64,000 nt of DNA from Thalassospira sp. HF15 (GCF_011806525.1 NZ_JAAVKI010000008.1:208164-272163), one strand, 5' to 3'; counted from the first letter of the stretch, positions 27,648 through 36,696 are shown. The notes: generated by a model not told the origin, from the sequence alone. Numbers and translations: made by a program.

Positions 27648-28439
27648 ATGCAGAACAGTACTTCCAATCGCCTTCTCAAAGCCGGTGCTGTTGCACTTGT
27701 TCTTGGCAATCTCGTAACACCTGTTCATGCCCAGTCCTTCTTTGACAAGGCCAAGGAAGCCCTTGGTGATGCGATGAACTCGTCTGGCTCGGGGAGTGCT
27801 TCCGGCGGCAGTGGCTCGGCGGTTTCAGCACTTTCATCAGATACGGTCGAACAGGGGCTTAAACAGGCGCTTGATATCGGAGTGGAACTGGTTACCGATC
27901 AGCTTGGCGCGGTTGATGGCTTTAATGCCGATCCTGTGGCGCATATCCCCTTGCCCGAAGAAGTTGAAACGGCACAGAAATTGTTGAGCGCGGCAGGGCT
28001 GGGCAGCTATGCCGATGAAATCGAACTACGCATGAACCGGGCGGCTGAGCAGACCATGCAGGATGCCGGGGATATTCTGGTCAATGCGGTAAGTCAGATG
28101 ACGGTTGCAGATGCCAAGGGGATTTTACAAGGCCCGGATGATGCCGCGACCCAGTATCTGCGACGTGTATCTGGCAGTGATATCGAGGGCCGCCTGCGCC
28201 CGATGATCACCGATGCCCTGTCAGACACCGGTGCCTTGTCAATTTATGATCAGATGCTTGGTCAATATGCCAAGCTTCCTTTTGTGCCAGATCTCAAGGC
28301 GTCGCTGACCAATCATGCAACAGACAAGGCGATGGAGGTGCTCTTCCATTATATCGCTGTGCAGGAAGCCGACATTCGAAGCGACCCGACACGTTGGACC
28401 ACCGACATCCTCAAAAGAGTATTTTCCAGCGTGAACTGA
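27648..28439 (+). CDS. Exported DUF4197 family protein
   Basis: The protein has 263 residues. A signal peptide covers about 1-26 ('LLKAGAVALVLGNLVTPVHA'), followed by a Gly/Ser linker. A DUF4197 domain starts at about residue 60 ('VEQGLKQALDIGVELVTDQLG', 'HIPLPEEVETAQKLL', 'MNRAAEQTMQDAGDILVNAV'). It ends 'AMEVLFHYIAVQEADIRSDP', typical of the family, which is of unknown function and predicted periplasmic. ATG 27648 has AGGAA 5 bases upstream. It has no obvious partner: it converges on the small kinase gene with 14 bases between. Confidence 0.82.
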   Translation: MQNSTSNRLLKAGAVALVLGNLVTPVHAQSFFDKAKEALGDAMNSSGSGSASGGSGSAVSALSSDTVEQGLKQALDIGVELVTDQLGAVDGFNADPVAHIPLPEEVETAQKLLSAAGLGSYADEIELRMNRAAEQTMQDAGDILVNAVSQMTVADAKGILQGPDDAATQYLRRVSGSDIEGRLRPMITDALSDTGALSIYDQMLGQYAKLPFVPDLKASLTNHATDKAMEVLFHYIAVQEADIRSDPTRWTTDILKRVFSSVN

Positions 28440-28453
28440 GGTGCCATCGGCGC

Positions 28454-28876
28454 TTAGCGATATTTTTCGGGTAGCTGTTCCCAACGGTCACGCATATCGG
28501 AAAACGTCTCGTCGGGTACCATATGGATGCTGCCGAAACGGCCATGGCATTCGACAATCTGCAACAGAATGTCGTGCTTTTCTGCCATGTCGATATAGGC
28601 CTTCATTTCCCAAAAACGGGTGAAGGTGTTGGATACGACAACGTCGTGTCCACCCGACAGCGCATTGTGGCATTCGGCCTCGCACCGTGCGTGCGTTTGT
28701 GACAGGCGGGTACCGTCAAACTCGTAAAAGCCCTCGTCGTCGACCATGAACATGTCGGCTTCAAGATGAACGGCACCGGTGGCCTGACACAGATTTTTGG
28801 CAAGCGTTGATTTACCCGATCCGGGAAGGCCCCGGACCAGCGTAAGGGTTTGTTTGATTTCCTTGGGGCGAGTCAT
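28454..28876 (-). CDS. Small P-loop ATPase/kinase (AAA_33, zeta-toxin/polynucleotide-kinase-like fold)
   Basis: This 140-residue protein has a Walker A 'RGLPGSGKST' about 20 residues from the start. Then come 'HLEADMFMVDDEGFYEFD', a helix 'THARCEAECHNALSGGHDVVVSNTF' and a C-terminal 'IVECHGRFGSIHMVP'. Relatives phosphorylate small molecules or nucleic acid ends, but the substrate of this short form is not known. It has no antitoxin-like neighbour, so a toxin role is not supported. ATG 28876 is used; a TTG five codons upstream is possible. It is downstream of the acyl-CoA ligase on the same strand, 39 bases away, so co-transcription is likely. Confidence 0.72.
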   Translation of the reverse strand: MTRPKEIKQTLTLVRGLPGSGKSTLAKNLCQATGAVHLEADMFMVDDEGFYEFDGTRLSQTHARCEAECHNALSGGHDVVVSNTFTRFWEMKAYIDMAEKHDILLQIVECHGRFGSIHMVPDETFSDMRDRWEQLPEKYR

Positions 28877-28915
28877 TTTCTTTGTGGTCAATCGTTGGGC
28901 TTTTAGTGTGGGCTT

Positions 28916-30736
28916 TTATTGGCCACCACGTTTGCGCTGATAAAGGCCGCCAAGCTGCTTGCCATAGGCCTCGCGGATTTTGTGGCGGCGGATTTTCATT
29001 GATGGGGTCAGCATTTCGTTGTCGATGGTAAAGGCGGTTTCGGCAAACATGAAGCTACGCACCTTCTCAATTGTCGACAGGCGCTTGTTAACCCGGTCAA
29101 TGGCGTTGCGGATGACTTTGCGGAATTCGTCGTTCTTGCCCAGTTCGTCGATGGAATTGGAAATACCGTTGTCACGGGCAAATTCGCGCATGAAGTCTTC
29201 GTCTGGCCAGAGAACCGCCACCAGATATGGCTTGTCATCGCCATAAACCATCGCCTGCGAAATCTCGGTTTCAAGGGTCATCAGGCCTTCGATCCGCTGG
29301 GGCGAAATATTGTCGCCGCCGGAATTGACGATGATGTCCTTCTTGCGGTCGGTGATCATCAGGCTGCCCTGTTCATCGAACTTGCCGATATCCCCGGTAT
29401 GCAGCCAACCGTCAATAATGGTCGAAGCCGTGACGTCAGGCAGGTTCCAGTAACCCTTCATCATGCTTTCACCGCGCAGCAGAATTTCGCCGTCATCGGC
29501 GATTTTGACCTCCGCCCCGACCATTGGCGGGCCGACGGTGCGCAGCTTGTTATTTTCAGCACGGTTGCAAGATACCACCGGGGCGAACTCGGTCTGGCCA
29601 TAGCCCTGCAGAATGCGGATGCCGCATGAAACGAACAATACGCCCAGCTCATAGTTCAGGGGGCCGCCACCTGATACCATCGCCTTTATCCGTCCGCCAA
29701 AGCGCTGGCGCAGCTTGCGACGCAGCAGCAGTTCACAGGCCAGGTTCTGGAATTTCTCGATCAGGTTAAGACGTTCGCCTTCATAATTCTTGCGGCCCAA
29801 ACGAAGGGTCAGGTTAAACAGCTTTTGTTTCAGCCCGCCTTCCTTTTCGACCATGCGGCTCATGCGCTGATACAACATTTCATAAAGGCGCGGCACGGCG
29901 GTCATGATGGTCGGTTTGACCTCTGCCAGATTGGCAGCCAGCTTATCAAGCCCCTCGGCGTAGTAGATCTGGGCGTCAATGCTGATCGGAAAATAAAGGC
30001 CGGCGGTGTGTTCATAGGAATGCGACAGTGGCAGGAAGGACAGGAAGATTTCCTTGTCGATGCCAAGTGTTTCGATAATGTCAAACGCACCCATGCAGTT
30101 CGAAAGGATCGCCCCGTGGCTCAACATCACCCCTTTGGGCGATCCGCCGGTGCCTGACGTGTAGATCAGGCAGGCAAGGTCTTCGCGATTGATTGCTGAA
30201 ATCCAAGCATCAACGTCATGGGACAGACCGCGCCCCTTGGCAATCAGATCGTCCCAGCGAGAAATTGTGATATCGCCAACAAAACTTTGTCCCCATTCTT
30301 CCATCATGATCGCATGTCGGCAGCGCCCGCTATCAAGGGCGGCATGCAGGAACGGTTGGGCAAGTTTCTTGGTCGAGATGATGGCAATCGCCGCACCACT
30401 GTCTTCGATCGCGTGCAGATGGTCGCGCTCGGTATTGGTGGTGTAGGCCGGAACGGTCATGGCGCCAACACACATGATGGCAAGATCGGCAATGCCCCAT
30501 TCGGTACGGTTTTCCGACACCAGCAGCACCCGGTCACCGGGCCGCACGCCGATGTCATAAAGGGAACGGGCAAGTGCACGCACCTGATCTGCGGCTTCTT
30601 GCCAACTGGTGGAAACAAACTCTTTGGTGTCGGGGTTTTTGGTCCAAAGAAACGGCTTGTCGCCATGCTTCTTTGCCTTGTCGAAAAACATGGTCGGCAA
30701 GTTTTGCCAATCGGCATAATCCTGCAAACTCGTCAT
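28916..30736 (-). CDS. Long-chain fatty-acid CoA ligase (AMP-forming)
   Basis: This 606-residue ANL-superfamily enzyme activates a carboxylic acid as its adenylate and then its CoA thioester. The phosphate-binding loop is 'CLIYTSGTGGSPKGVMLSHG', the A5-type block is 'LQGYGQTEFAPVVSCN', and 'WLHTGDIGKFDEQGSLMITDRKKDIIVNSGGDNISPQRIE' carries the Asp and hinge region. Overall layout matches FadD15/ACSL-type long-chain synthetases with the 'ETLGIDKEIFLSFLPLSHSYEHTAG' segment. Chain-length preference cannot be read. ATG 30736 has AAGGAAA 6 bases upstream. Confidence 0.88.
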   Translation of the reverse strand: MTSLQDYADWQNLPTMFFDKAKKHGDKPFLWTKNPDTKEFVSTSWQEAADQVRALARSLYDIGVRPGDRVLLVSENRTEWGIADLAIMCVGAMTVPAYTTNTERDHLHAIEDSGAAIAIISTKKLAQPFLHAALDSGRCRHAIMMEEWGQSFVGDITISRWDDLIAKGRGLSHDVDAWISAINREDLACLIYTSGTGGSPKGVMLSHGAILSNCMGAFDIIETLGIDKEIFLSFLPLSHSYEHTAGLYFPISIDAQIYYAEGLDKLAANLAEVKPTIMTAVPRLYEMLYQRMSRMVEKEGGLKQKLFNLTLRLGRKNYEGERLNLIEKFQNLACELLLRRKLRQRFGGRIKAMVSGGGPLNYELGVLFVSCGIRILQGYGQTEFAPVVSCNRAENNKLRTVGPPMVGAEVKIADDGEILLRGESMMKGYWNLPDVTASTIIDGWLHTGDIGKFDEQGSLMITDRKKDIIVNSGGDNISPQRIEGLMTLETEISQAMVYGDDKPYLVAVLWPDEDFMREFARDNGISNSIDELGKNDEFRKVIRNAIDRVNKRLSTIEKVRSFMFAETAFTIDNEMLTPSMKIRRHKIREAYGKQLGGLYQRKRGGQ

Positions 30737-31204
30737 GGCGTTTCCTTGCATCACTGTCTGTTCCCGTGAACGGGCAATCTTTGCGCTGCCCTGCTGGGGA
30801 CGTTGTCCTCAATCTTTATACCGACATAAACGCGGTACAGATCGGAAAAAAACGAACGTTCCAAGATGAATTTGTTATCAGGGATTGCAGCATTGCGCAG
30901 CCTGAAAATGACATTTTAAAGACCGATCTGTCACCGATGTCACAGCAACGCGTGATTGTTGGCTTTGTTCCGGTGTCAGCCCGCGCAAAATCCTGTTCTA
31001 TTTGGGTTCCAGGGGCGCTTTGCTGTTGTCGATTATACAAGGAACGATATGATCGACCCAGCAATTTGAAACCGTATCTGTGAACGGGTCTGGTGCTATG
31101 GCTTTGACGGGCTATATATCGGGTTTGGAGTTTGAATGTGAAGGGGATACGCCCTTTGCTTCGCGGATCGGACACAAGATCTAAAGACACTGTCTGGAGG
31201 ACAA
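30737..31204. other. Divergent acyl-CoA ligase / M3 peptidase intergenic region
   Basis: No credible gene or RNA is seen in 468 bases. A short palindrome, CCCGTGAACGGG (30763-30774), lies 27 bases upstream of the ligase start and could be an operator. A TTATAC near 31030 is a possible -10 towards the peptidase gene but lacks a good -35. Confidence 0.5.
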
Positions 31205-32980
31205 ATGAACGCGATCAACAAGAATTTGCCGACCTGGGATCTGACCGATCTCTATAACGATCTGAAAGACCCGAATATCCGGCGCGATCTTGATGATGCC
31301 AAAAGCCGCTCTCAGGCATTCCAGCAAAGCTATCAGGGCAAGCTCAATGATCTGTCCGGTGATGAGCTGGCTTCGGCCATCGCCGAATACGAAGCCATCA
31401 GCGAGATTTGTGGCAAGATCGGATCGTTCGCCCAACTGATGTATGCCGGTGACAGCTCCGACCCGGCGATTGGCCAGTTCTATCAGTTCGTTCAGGAAGA
31501 AATGACCGGCATTTCCAGCCTGTCGCTGTTCTTTGGTCTTGAAATTAACCGGATCGAAGAAGCATCGCTGGATGCCAAGTACGAACAAAGCGAAGCCCTG
31601 CGTCGCTATCGTCCGTGGTTGGATGAAAACCGTGCCTTCCGCCCGCATCAGCTTTCCGATGAAGTTGAACAGGTCCTGCATGAACGTCGTGTTGCCGGAT
31701 CGGCCGCATGGGTGCGCCTGTTTGATCAGACCATGGCCGAGCTGCGCTTCCCGATTGATGGCGAAGAGCTGACCATGTCAGATGCGGCCAACATGCTGTC
31801 CTCGAACAAGGTTGAAGACCGCAAGAAGGCTGCCAAGTCGATTGGTGACGTTTTGGGCAAGAATATCAAGCTTCTGGCGCACATCACCAATACCCTTGCC
31901 AAGGACAAGGAAATTGATGACCGCCTGCGCAGCTTTGCAACACCGGTTTCTTCGCGCAACCTGTCCAACCAGGTCGAAGATGACGTTGTCGATGCGCTCA
32001 ATACCGCCGTCAAAAACAGCCATGCTGATCTGTCACATCGTTACTATCGCCTGAAAGCGAAATGGTTCGGTGTCGATCAGCTTGATTACTGGGACCGCAA
32101 TGCGCCGCTGCCTGATGATGATGATCGTCAGATCGACTGGGATACGGCGCGTTCAACCGTTTTGAAGGCCTACGGCGAATTTTCACCGGAACTGGCCGAG
32201 GTTGGTCAGAAGTTCTTTGATAATCCGTGGATTGATGTGCCGCCGCGTGCCGGTAAATCATCGGGGGCCTTTGCCCATCCGACCGTGCCGTCTGCACACC
32301 CTTATTTGTTGCTGAATTATCACGGCAAGACGCGCGATGTGATGACGCTTGCCCATGAACTGGGTCATGGCGTGCATCAGGTTCTGGCAGGTGAGCAGGG
32401 CTATTTCCTGTCGGATACGCCGCTGACGCTGGCCGAAACCGCGTCGGTGTTTGGTGAAATGCTGACCTTCCAGTCGATGCTGCGTTCGGAAACGGATCCG
32501 AAGATGAAGCGCATCATGCTGGCGGGCAAGGTTGAGGATATGCTCAACACCGTCGTGCGTCAGATCGCGTTCTTCGAGTTTGAAAAACGCGTTCATGAAA
32601 AGCGCCGCGAAGGTGAATTGACCGTTGATGAGATCTGCGACATCTGGATTGCCGTACAGCATGAGAGTCTGGGCGATGCCATCCGCTATGAAGATGAATA
32701 CAAGTACTACTGGTCTTATATTCCGCACTTCATCCATTCGCCGTTCTATGTTTATGCCTATGCCTTTGGCGATTGTCTGGTGAACTCGCTTTACGATGTT
32801 TACCAGGGCGCTGAAGACGGCTTCCAGCAGAAGTATCTTGATATGCTGAAAGCTGGTGGCACCAAACGGCACAAGGAACTTCTGGCACCGTTCGGACTTG
32901 ATGCATCGGACCCGGCCTTCTGGCAACGGGGCCTGAATATGATCAAGCGCATGATCGACGAGCTGGAGGAGCTTTCCTGA
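31205..32980 (+). CDS. pepF: M3-family oligoendopeptidase (PepF-type)
   Basis: This 591-residue zinc metallopeptidase cleaves oligopeptides in the cytoplasm. The zinc motif is His384-Glu-Leu-Gly-His388 in 'TLAHELGHGVHQ', with the downstream Glu ligand in 'LAETASVFGEML'. 'HPYLLLNYHGKTRDVM' and 'YWSYIPHFIHSPFYVYAYAFGD' are typical of the PepF/clade 3 branch, which lacks a signal peptide. A GGAGGA site precedes the ATG. It is followed after one base by the AarF/UbiB-type kinase gene, so the two are translationally linked. Confidence 0.9.
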   Translation: MNAINKNLPTWDLTDLYNDLKDPNIRRDLDDAKSRSQAFQQSYQGKLNDLSGDELASAIAEYEAISEICGKIGSFAQLMYAGDSSDPAIGQFYQFVQEEMTGISSLSLFFGLEINRIEEASLDAKYEQSEALRRYRPWLDENRAFRPHQLSDEVEQVLHERRVAGSAAWVRLFDQTMAELRFPIDGEELTMSDAANMLSSNKVEDRKKAAKSIGDVLGKNIKLLAHITNTLAKDKEIDDRLRSFATPVSSRNLSNQVEDDVVDALNTAVKNSHADLSHRYYRLKAKWFGVDQLDYWDRNAPLPDDDDRQIDWDTARSTVLKAYGEFSPELAEVGQKFFDNPWIDVPPRAGKSSGAFAHPTVPSAHPYLLLNYHGKTRDVMTLAHELGHGVHQVLAGEQGYFLSDTPLTLAETASVFGEMLTFQSMLRSETDPKMKRIMLAGKVEDMLNTVVRQIAFFEFEKRVHEKRREGELTVDEICDIWIAVQHESLGDAIRYEDEYKYYWSYIPHFIHSPFYVYAYAFGDCLVNSLYDVYQGAEDGFQQKYLDMLKAGGTKRHKELLAPFGLDASDPAFWQRGLNMIKRMIDELEELS

Positions 32981-32981
32981 G

Positions 32982-34361
32982 ATGAGTGATAACGACGATG
33001 ATTACACCGCCGCAAACGAGGAAAACAGGTTTGGCGGGCGGGTTCGTCGTTATGCACGGGTAGGCGCATCGGCCAGCAAGCTGGCCGCGCGCCTTGCCAC
33101 GGGAAAAATGTTCGGCGGCGAGGTCGATCACGCTAAATACGCCGCCGAACTGACCTCGGCGTTGGGGGGGCTCAAGGGCCCGTTGATGAAGGTCGCCCAG
33201 ATCCTTTCAACCATCCCCGATGCCCTGCCCAAGGAATACACCCAAGCGCTTGCGGAACTGCAGGCCGATGCGCCCAGCATGGGGTGGCTGTTTGTCAAAC
33301 GTCGCATGCGCAGCGAACTGGGTGCGGGATGGCAATCGAGATTTACCGAATTCAGCCATGATGCGGTGGCAGCTGCTTCTCTTGGGCAGGTGCATAAGGC
33401 CTTACTGCCCGACGGGCGTGACGTCGCGTGCAAGCTTCAATATCCCGACATGTCGGCAACGGTTGAGGCCGACCTCAAACAGCTGCGTGCTGCCTTTGCG
33501 ATCTACAAGCGCTATGACAGTGCGATTGATGCACAAAACATTCAGGAAGAACTTGCCGCCCGCCTGCGTGAAGAACTTGATTACGAACGCGAAGCCAAGC
33601 ATATGCGCCTGTATCGTCATATGCTGGCCGATGAGGCGTGCGTTCATGTGCCAGAGCCGGTCGATGAACTGACCACCAGCCGACTTCTGACCATGACCTG
33701 GCAAAAGGGGCAGAAATTCCGCGAGCTCATCGAAAGCAATCCCGATCAGGATGCGCGCAATGCGGTGGCGCTTAATATGTTCAGGGCATGGTACGTGCCG
33801 TTTTATCGCTATGGTGTGATCCATGGGGATCCGCATCTTGGCAATTACACATTGCGTGATGACTTGTCTGTCAATCTTCTCGATTTTGGCTGTATCCGCA
33901 TTTTCAAACCCGACTTCGTCAAGGCGGTGATTACGCTTTATGAAGCACTCCGCGACGAGGACGAGGAAAAGGCGGTTTCAGCTTATGAAAGCTGGGGCTT
34001 TGAAAACCCGTCACGTGAATTGATTGATGTGCTTAATATCTGGGCCAGCTTTGTTTATGGCCCGATCCTTGATGACCGCGAACGCAAGATGGGTGAAACC
34101 AACTCGGTTGCCTATGGCGCAGAAGTGGCTGGCAAGGTGCATCAGGAACTGCGTCGAGTAGGGGGCGTCAAACCGCCGCGCGAATTCGTGCTGGTCGACC
34201 GGGCGGCTGTCGGGTTGGGGGCGGTATTCTTGCGTCTGGATGCACAGGTAAACTGGTATCGCCTGTTCAACGACCTTGTCGGCGACTTTGATGTCACGCA
34301 ACTCGAAGCCCGCCAGAAAAAAGCCCTTGATCAGATCGGGCTGGAGCGGCCCGACGCGTAA
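32982..34361 (+). CDS. AarF/ABC1/UbiB-family atypical kinase
   Basis: This 459-residue protein kinase-like fold protein has the family's Ala-rich nucleotide loop 'AVAAASLGQVHKALLPDGRDVACKLQYPDM', the catalytic-loop equivalent 'YRYGVIHGDPHLGNYTLRDD' and the metal-binding 'LLDFGCIR'. The N-terminal KxGQ motif appears as Lys-Val-Ala-Gln in 'LKGPLMKVAQIL', i.e. Gly replaced by Ala. UbiB/ADCK members support ubiquinone synthesis through ATPase activity; this branch lacks C-terminal membrane helices and may act elsewhere. It is coupled to the peptidase gene upstream. Whether it is the UbiB of this organism is not resolvable here. Confidence 0.85.
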   Translation: MSDNDDDYTAANEENRFGGRVRRYARVGASASKLAARLATGKMFGGEVDHAKYAAELTSALGGLKGPLMKVAQILSTIPDALPKEYTQALAELQADAPSMGWLFVKRRMRSELGAGWQSRFTEFSHDAVAAASLGQVHKALLPDGRDVACKLQYPDMSATVEADLKQLRAAFAIYKRYDSAIDAQNIQEELAARLREELDYEREAKHMRLYRHMLADEACVHVPEPVDELTTSRLLTMTWQKGQKFRELIESNPDQDARNAVALNMFRAWYVPFYRYGVIHGDPHLGNYTLRDDLSVNLLDFGCIRIFKPDFVKAVITLYEALRDEDEEKAVSAYESWGFENPSRELIDVLNIWASFVYGPILDDRERKMGETNSVAYGAEVAGKVHQELRRVGGVKPPREFVLVDRAAVGLGAVFLRLDAQVNWYRLFNDLVGDFDVTQLEARQKKALDQIGLERPDA

Positions 34362-34569
34362 GCCAGTGGTAACCAGGCCAAGCGAGTCGATCGTTTGAAG
34401 TGGAATCACGTGATCACTTGATGGAAGTTTCGGGCTTAAAACCCGAATTTGGTGCACTTAACCGCAAACAAATCCGAAAAATTCAGGAAGCATCGCGCGA
34501 ACCTTTTTGTGGTTGGCGCGTTACGTATTGGTTGATCGATGACCATTAAATGAAGACTCTGGCGTTTGT

Positions 34570-34700
34570 TTGTAAGATAATATTCACTTACAACGTGGGG
34601 TAAAAACAGGGGAAACTGCGAAAAATCAATAATCTGGTGTGTGACATACAGGATAAGAACCTGTTCCACAGTGGAAATTAAGTGTGCGAATTTTCGCACA
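34570..34700. repeat. Cluster of three inverted repeats in the non-coding region
   Basis: Three perfect inverted repeats lie in 131 bases: TTGTAAG (34570-34576) with CTTACAA (34587-34593); TTCCACAGTGGAA (34664-34676); and TGTGCGAATTTTCGCACA (34683-34700). The last ends three bases before a -35-like element. They look like protein-binding sites rather than terminators. The gap from 34362 to 34569 shows nothing recognisable. Confidence 0.55.
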
Positions 34701-34703
34701 TAT

Positions 34704-34733
34704 TTGATTTTTAATGAATTTAACCAATATAAA
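34704..34733 (+). promoter_or_regulatory. Candidate sigma-70 promoter
   Basis: TTGATT (34704-34709) and TATAAA (34728-34733) are separated by 18 bases in an AT-rich setting, directly downstream of the 18-base palindrome. Transcription would start near 34740 and run into the hairpins that end at the terminator at 34906-34945. Confidence 0.45.
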
Positions 34734-34739
34734 GTTAAA

Positions 34740-34945
34740 CTGTTTTTTTGTCGTTTTTTCGGATTGTGGTTGTCGGCGAGAAATCGCATCTTGCTCTCAA
34801 CGCAGACATGCGGGGCGTCATTGATTGTTTGTCCTGAGCACCAATGACGGGTGGGACCTGACATGTCAGCAAGGTTTTTGCCTTGTAATGCGTGGTGGGA
34901 AAGTGGGCGGTTTCTTCTGCGATTGCTGAAGAACCGCCTTTTTCT
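34740..34945 (+). ncRNA. Candidate structured non-coding RNA or attenuated pnt leader
   Basis: About 205 bases between a promoter-like pair and a strong terminator contain no credible reading frame. They do contain stacked inverted repeats: CGTCATTG/CAATGACG (34816-34823 with 34842-34849), CTGACATGTCAG (34858-34869), CAAGG/CCTTG (34870-34885), then the terminator stem. This is what an independent small RNA or a 5' leader with an attenuator looks like. I do not recognise a known family: no 6S-like single long hairpin and no named riboswitch core that I can see. Ends are approximate. Confidence 0.45.
34906..34945 (+). terminator. Orphan rho-independent terminator upstream of pntAA
   Basis: A long stem has the arms GGCGGTT and AACCGCC (34906-34912, 34932-34938), extended by CTTC/GAAG with one bulged T, and ends in TTTTTCTTTTT. 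The nearest upstream gene on this strand ends 545 bases away, so it most likely terminates an RNA that starts inside the gap. Confidence 0.8.
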
Positions 34946-35002
34946 TTTTCGGGTCTGTGGTGTTGGCCCGAAAGACCTGAACTGGACAAGGGTAGCCCCG
35001 TG

Positions 35003-35043
35003 ACCGGTCCGAAAGGAACGCGGAACGACGTTCTGGAACCGGT
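35003..35043 (+). promoter_or_regulatory. Nested hairpin in the pntAA leader
   Basis: ACCGGT (35003-35008) pairs with ACCGGT (35038-35043), and CC (35009-35010) pairs with GG (35035-35036) across a bulged A. Inside, GAACG (35016-35020) pairs with CGTTC (35029-35033). The hairpin ends about 50 bases before the strong pntAA ribosome-binding site, AAGGAGGT at 35093-35100. No T tract follows. Confidence 0.4.
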
Positions 35044-35108
35044 TGCTTTGTAATCAAGAAAAAGAATTACCGTGCTTACCAAATCACAAGGGAAGGAGGT
35101 CTAACGCG

Positions 35109-36272
35109 ATGAAACTGGCCGTTCCAAAGGAAATATGGCCCGGAGAGAAGCGCGTTGCCGTCACGCCAGAGACTGTCAAGAAACTCAAGACTCTGGGGTT
35201 TGACGTTGCAATTGAGGCTGGTGCCGGAATAGACGCAGCCATACCGGATGATCGCTTTGTCGATGCCGGTGCAACCATTGCCAAAACAATGAAAACCACC
35301 GTGAAGGATGCCGATGTCATCTTCAAGGTGCGCCCACCTGTCATTGATGGCAAATCCAACGAATTAACCGCCTATAAAAAGGGGGCTGCGGTTGTGGCCC
35401 TGCTGGAACCTTATGATCGCAAGGACCTGATCGAGGCGATGGCAAAGGCCGGTGTTGATGGCTATTCCATGGAACTGATGCCGCGTATTTCGCGTGCGCA
35501 GTCAATGGATGTGCTTTCATCGCAATCCAACCTTGCGGGCTATCGCGCGGTTCTTGATGCCGCCCATGAATTTGGCCGTATCTATCCGATGATGATGACA
35601 GCTGCGGGGACACTTGCACCTGCACGCGTTGTCGTGGTCGGGGCCGGTGTTGCGGGCCTTCAGGCAATTGCCACCGCCAAGCGCCTTGGTGCCGTTGTGT
35701 CGGCATTTGATGTGCGCCCGGCGGTCAAGGAACAGGTTCAATCGCTTGGCGGGACCTTTATTGAAGTCGAAGACGATGGTGCCTCTGATGCCGAAACATC
35801 GGGTGGCTATGCCAAGGAAATGTCGGACGACTACAAAAAGAAACAGGCTGAAAAGCTTAAAGAGGTTCTGACCAAGACCGACATCGTCATTACCACGGCC
35901 CTTATTCCCGGCCGTCCCGCGCCGGAAATCGTCACCGCCGACATGGTGGCTGGCATGAAGCCGGGCTCGGTGATCATTGATTTGGCTGCTGAACGCGGTG
36001 GCAACGTTGCCGGTGTGAAGCTTGGTGAAACGGTGATGACCGATAATGGTGTCAAGCTGATCGGGTCTGAAAACATCACCAGTTCCGTTGCAACCGACGC
36101 AACCGCGATGTACGCCAAGAACCTTTTGAACTTCATCACCCTTTCCGTCGATACGGACAAAGGCACGCTTGCGTTTGATGGCGAAGACCAGATCATTGTC
36201 GAAACGCGCCTGACCCACGATGGAAAGGTCGTTCATCCGAAATTCGGCGGGGAGGAGGTCGCAAATGGCTGA
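35109..36272 (+). CDS. pntAA: Proton-translocating NAD(P) transhydrogenase, subunit alpha part 1 (NAD(H)-binding domain I)
   Basis: This 387-residue soluble domain I of the transhydrogenase binds NAD(H). Together with domains II and III it drives NADPH formation with the proton gradient. Blocks include '[23 protein letters not shown]', the Rossmann '[31 protein letters not shown]', '[15 protein letters not shown]' and '[20 protein letters not shown]'. The protein stops before any membrane helix, so alpha is split as in Rhodospirillum rubrum. The ATG at 35109 has a near-perfect AAGGAGGT 8 bases upstream. Its last 8 bases overlap pntAB. Confidence 0.95.
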   Translation: MKLAVPKEIWPGEKRVAVTPETVKKLKTLGFDVAIEAGAGIDAAIPDDRFVDAGATIAKTMKTTVKDADVIFKVRPPVIDGKSNELTAYKKGAAVVALLEPYDRKDLIEAMAKAGVDGYSMELMPRISRAQSMDVLSSQSNLAGYRAVLDAAHEFGRIYPMMMTAAGTLAPARVVVVGAGVAGLQAIATAKRLGAVVSAFDVRPAVKEQVQSLGGTFIEVEDDGASDAETSGGYAKEMSDDYKKKQAEKLKEVLTKTDIVITTALIPGRPAPEIVTADMVAGMKPGSVIIDLAAERGGNVAGVKLGETVMTDNGVKLIGSENITSSVATDATAMYAKNLLNFITLSVDTDKGTLAFDGEDQIIVETRLTHDGKVVHPKFGGEEVANG

Positions 36273-36696
36273 TCAATCCGTAGCCCAGAATGCAAATGAA
36301 CTCCGCGATGCCGCACTTGGCCTTGCGGAAAAGGCGGCTCAGCTTGCCGATAGTCTGGCAAGTGACGCGTCTGATGCGGCGGGCAATGCCGCCGTCGCTG
36401 TCCAGGGATCGGGGGTTAGCCCGACTGTCCTTGGTCTGACCGTTTTCGTGCTGGCCTGCTTTGTGGGCTATTACGTCGTATGGAAAGTTACCCCGGCCCT
36501 TCATTCACCCTTGATGGCAGTGACCAACGCCATTTCGTCGGTGATTATCGTCGGTGCGCTTCTGGCAGCAGGCCCGGTGGAGATGAACTTCTCCAAGATG
36601 ATGGGCTTCATTGCGGTGGTGTTGGCTTCGGTCAACATTTTTGGTGGCTTCATCGTCGCCCAGCGCATGCTGCATATGTTCAAGAAAAAGAAGTAG
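36265..36696 (+). CDS. pntAB: Proton-translocating NAD(P) transhydrogenase, subunit alpha part 2 (membrane domain)
   Basis: This 143-residue protein has a polar, Ala-rich N-terminal segment (1-50), then three or four membrane helices ('[21 protein letters not shown]', '[17 protein letters not shown]', '[24 protein letters not shown]') and a 'FKKKK' tail. It forms part of the proton-conducting domain II. ATG 36265 lies inside the pntAA stop overlap and has GGAGGAGGT upstream, so it is translationally coupled. The N-terminal extension of about 45 residues before the first helix is longer than I would expect but not disruptive. Confidence 0.93.
   Translation: MADQSVAQNANELRDAALGLAEKAAQLADSLASDASDAAGNAAVAVQGSGVSPTVLGLTVFVLACFVGYYVVWKVTPALHSPLMAVTNAISSVIIVGALLAAGPVEMNFSKMMGFIAVVLASVNIFGGFIVAQRMLHMFKKKK

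Noticed and set aside
28454..28876. Zeta-type toxin of a toxin-antitoxin pair
   Set aside because: The fold is similar, but no small antitoxin gene adjoins it and its neighbours are metabolic.
34560..34740. Chromosomal replication origin or dif site suggested by AT-richness and palindromes
   Set aside because: No cluster of consensus DnaA boxes, no typical origin neighbours (dnaA, hemE, parAB) and no dif-like 28-mer.
34436..34864. Open frame of 142 codons on the minus strand in the pnt upstream gap
   Set aside because: Translation is AT-driven with no motif, no ribosome-binding site and no family resemblance; it also crosses the promoter and palindromes.
34740..34945. 6S RNA
   Set aside because: The ends of the candidate RNA do not pair to give the long bubble-containing hairpin that defines 6S RNA.
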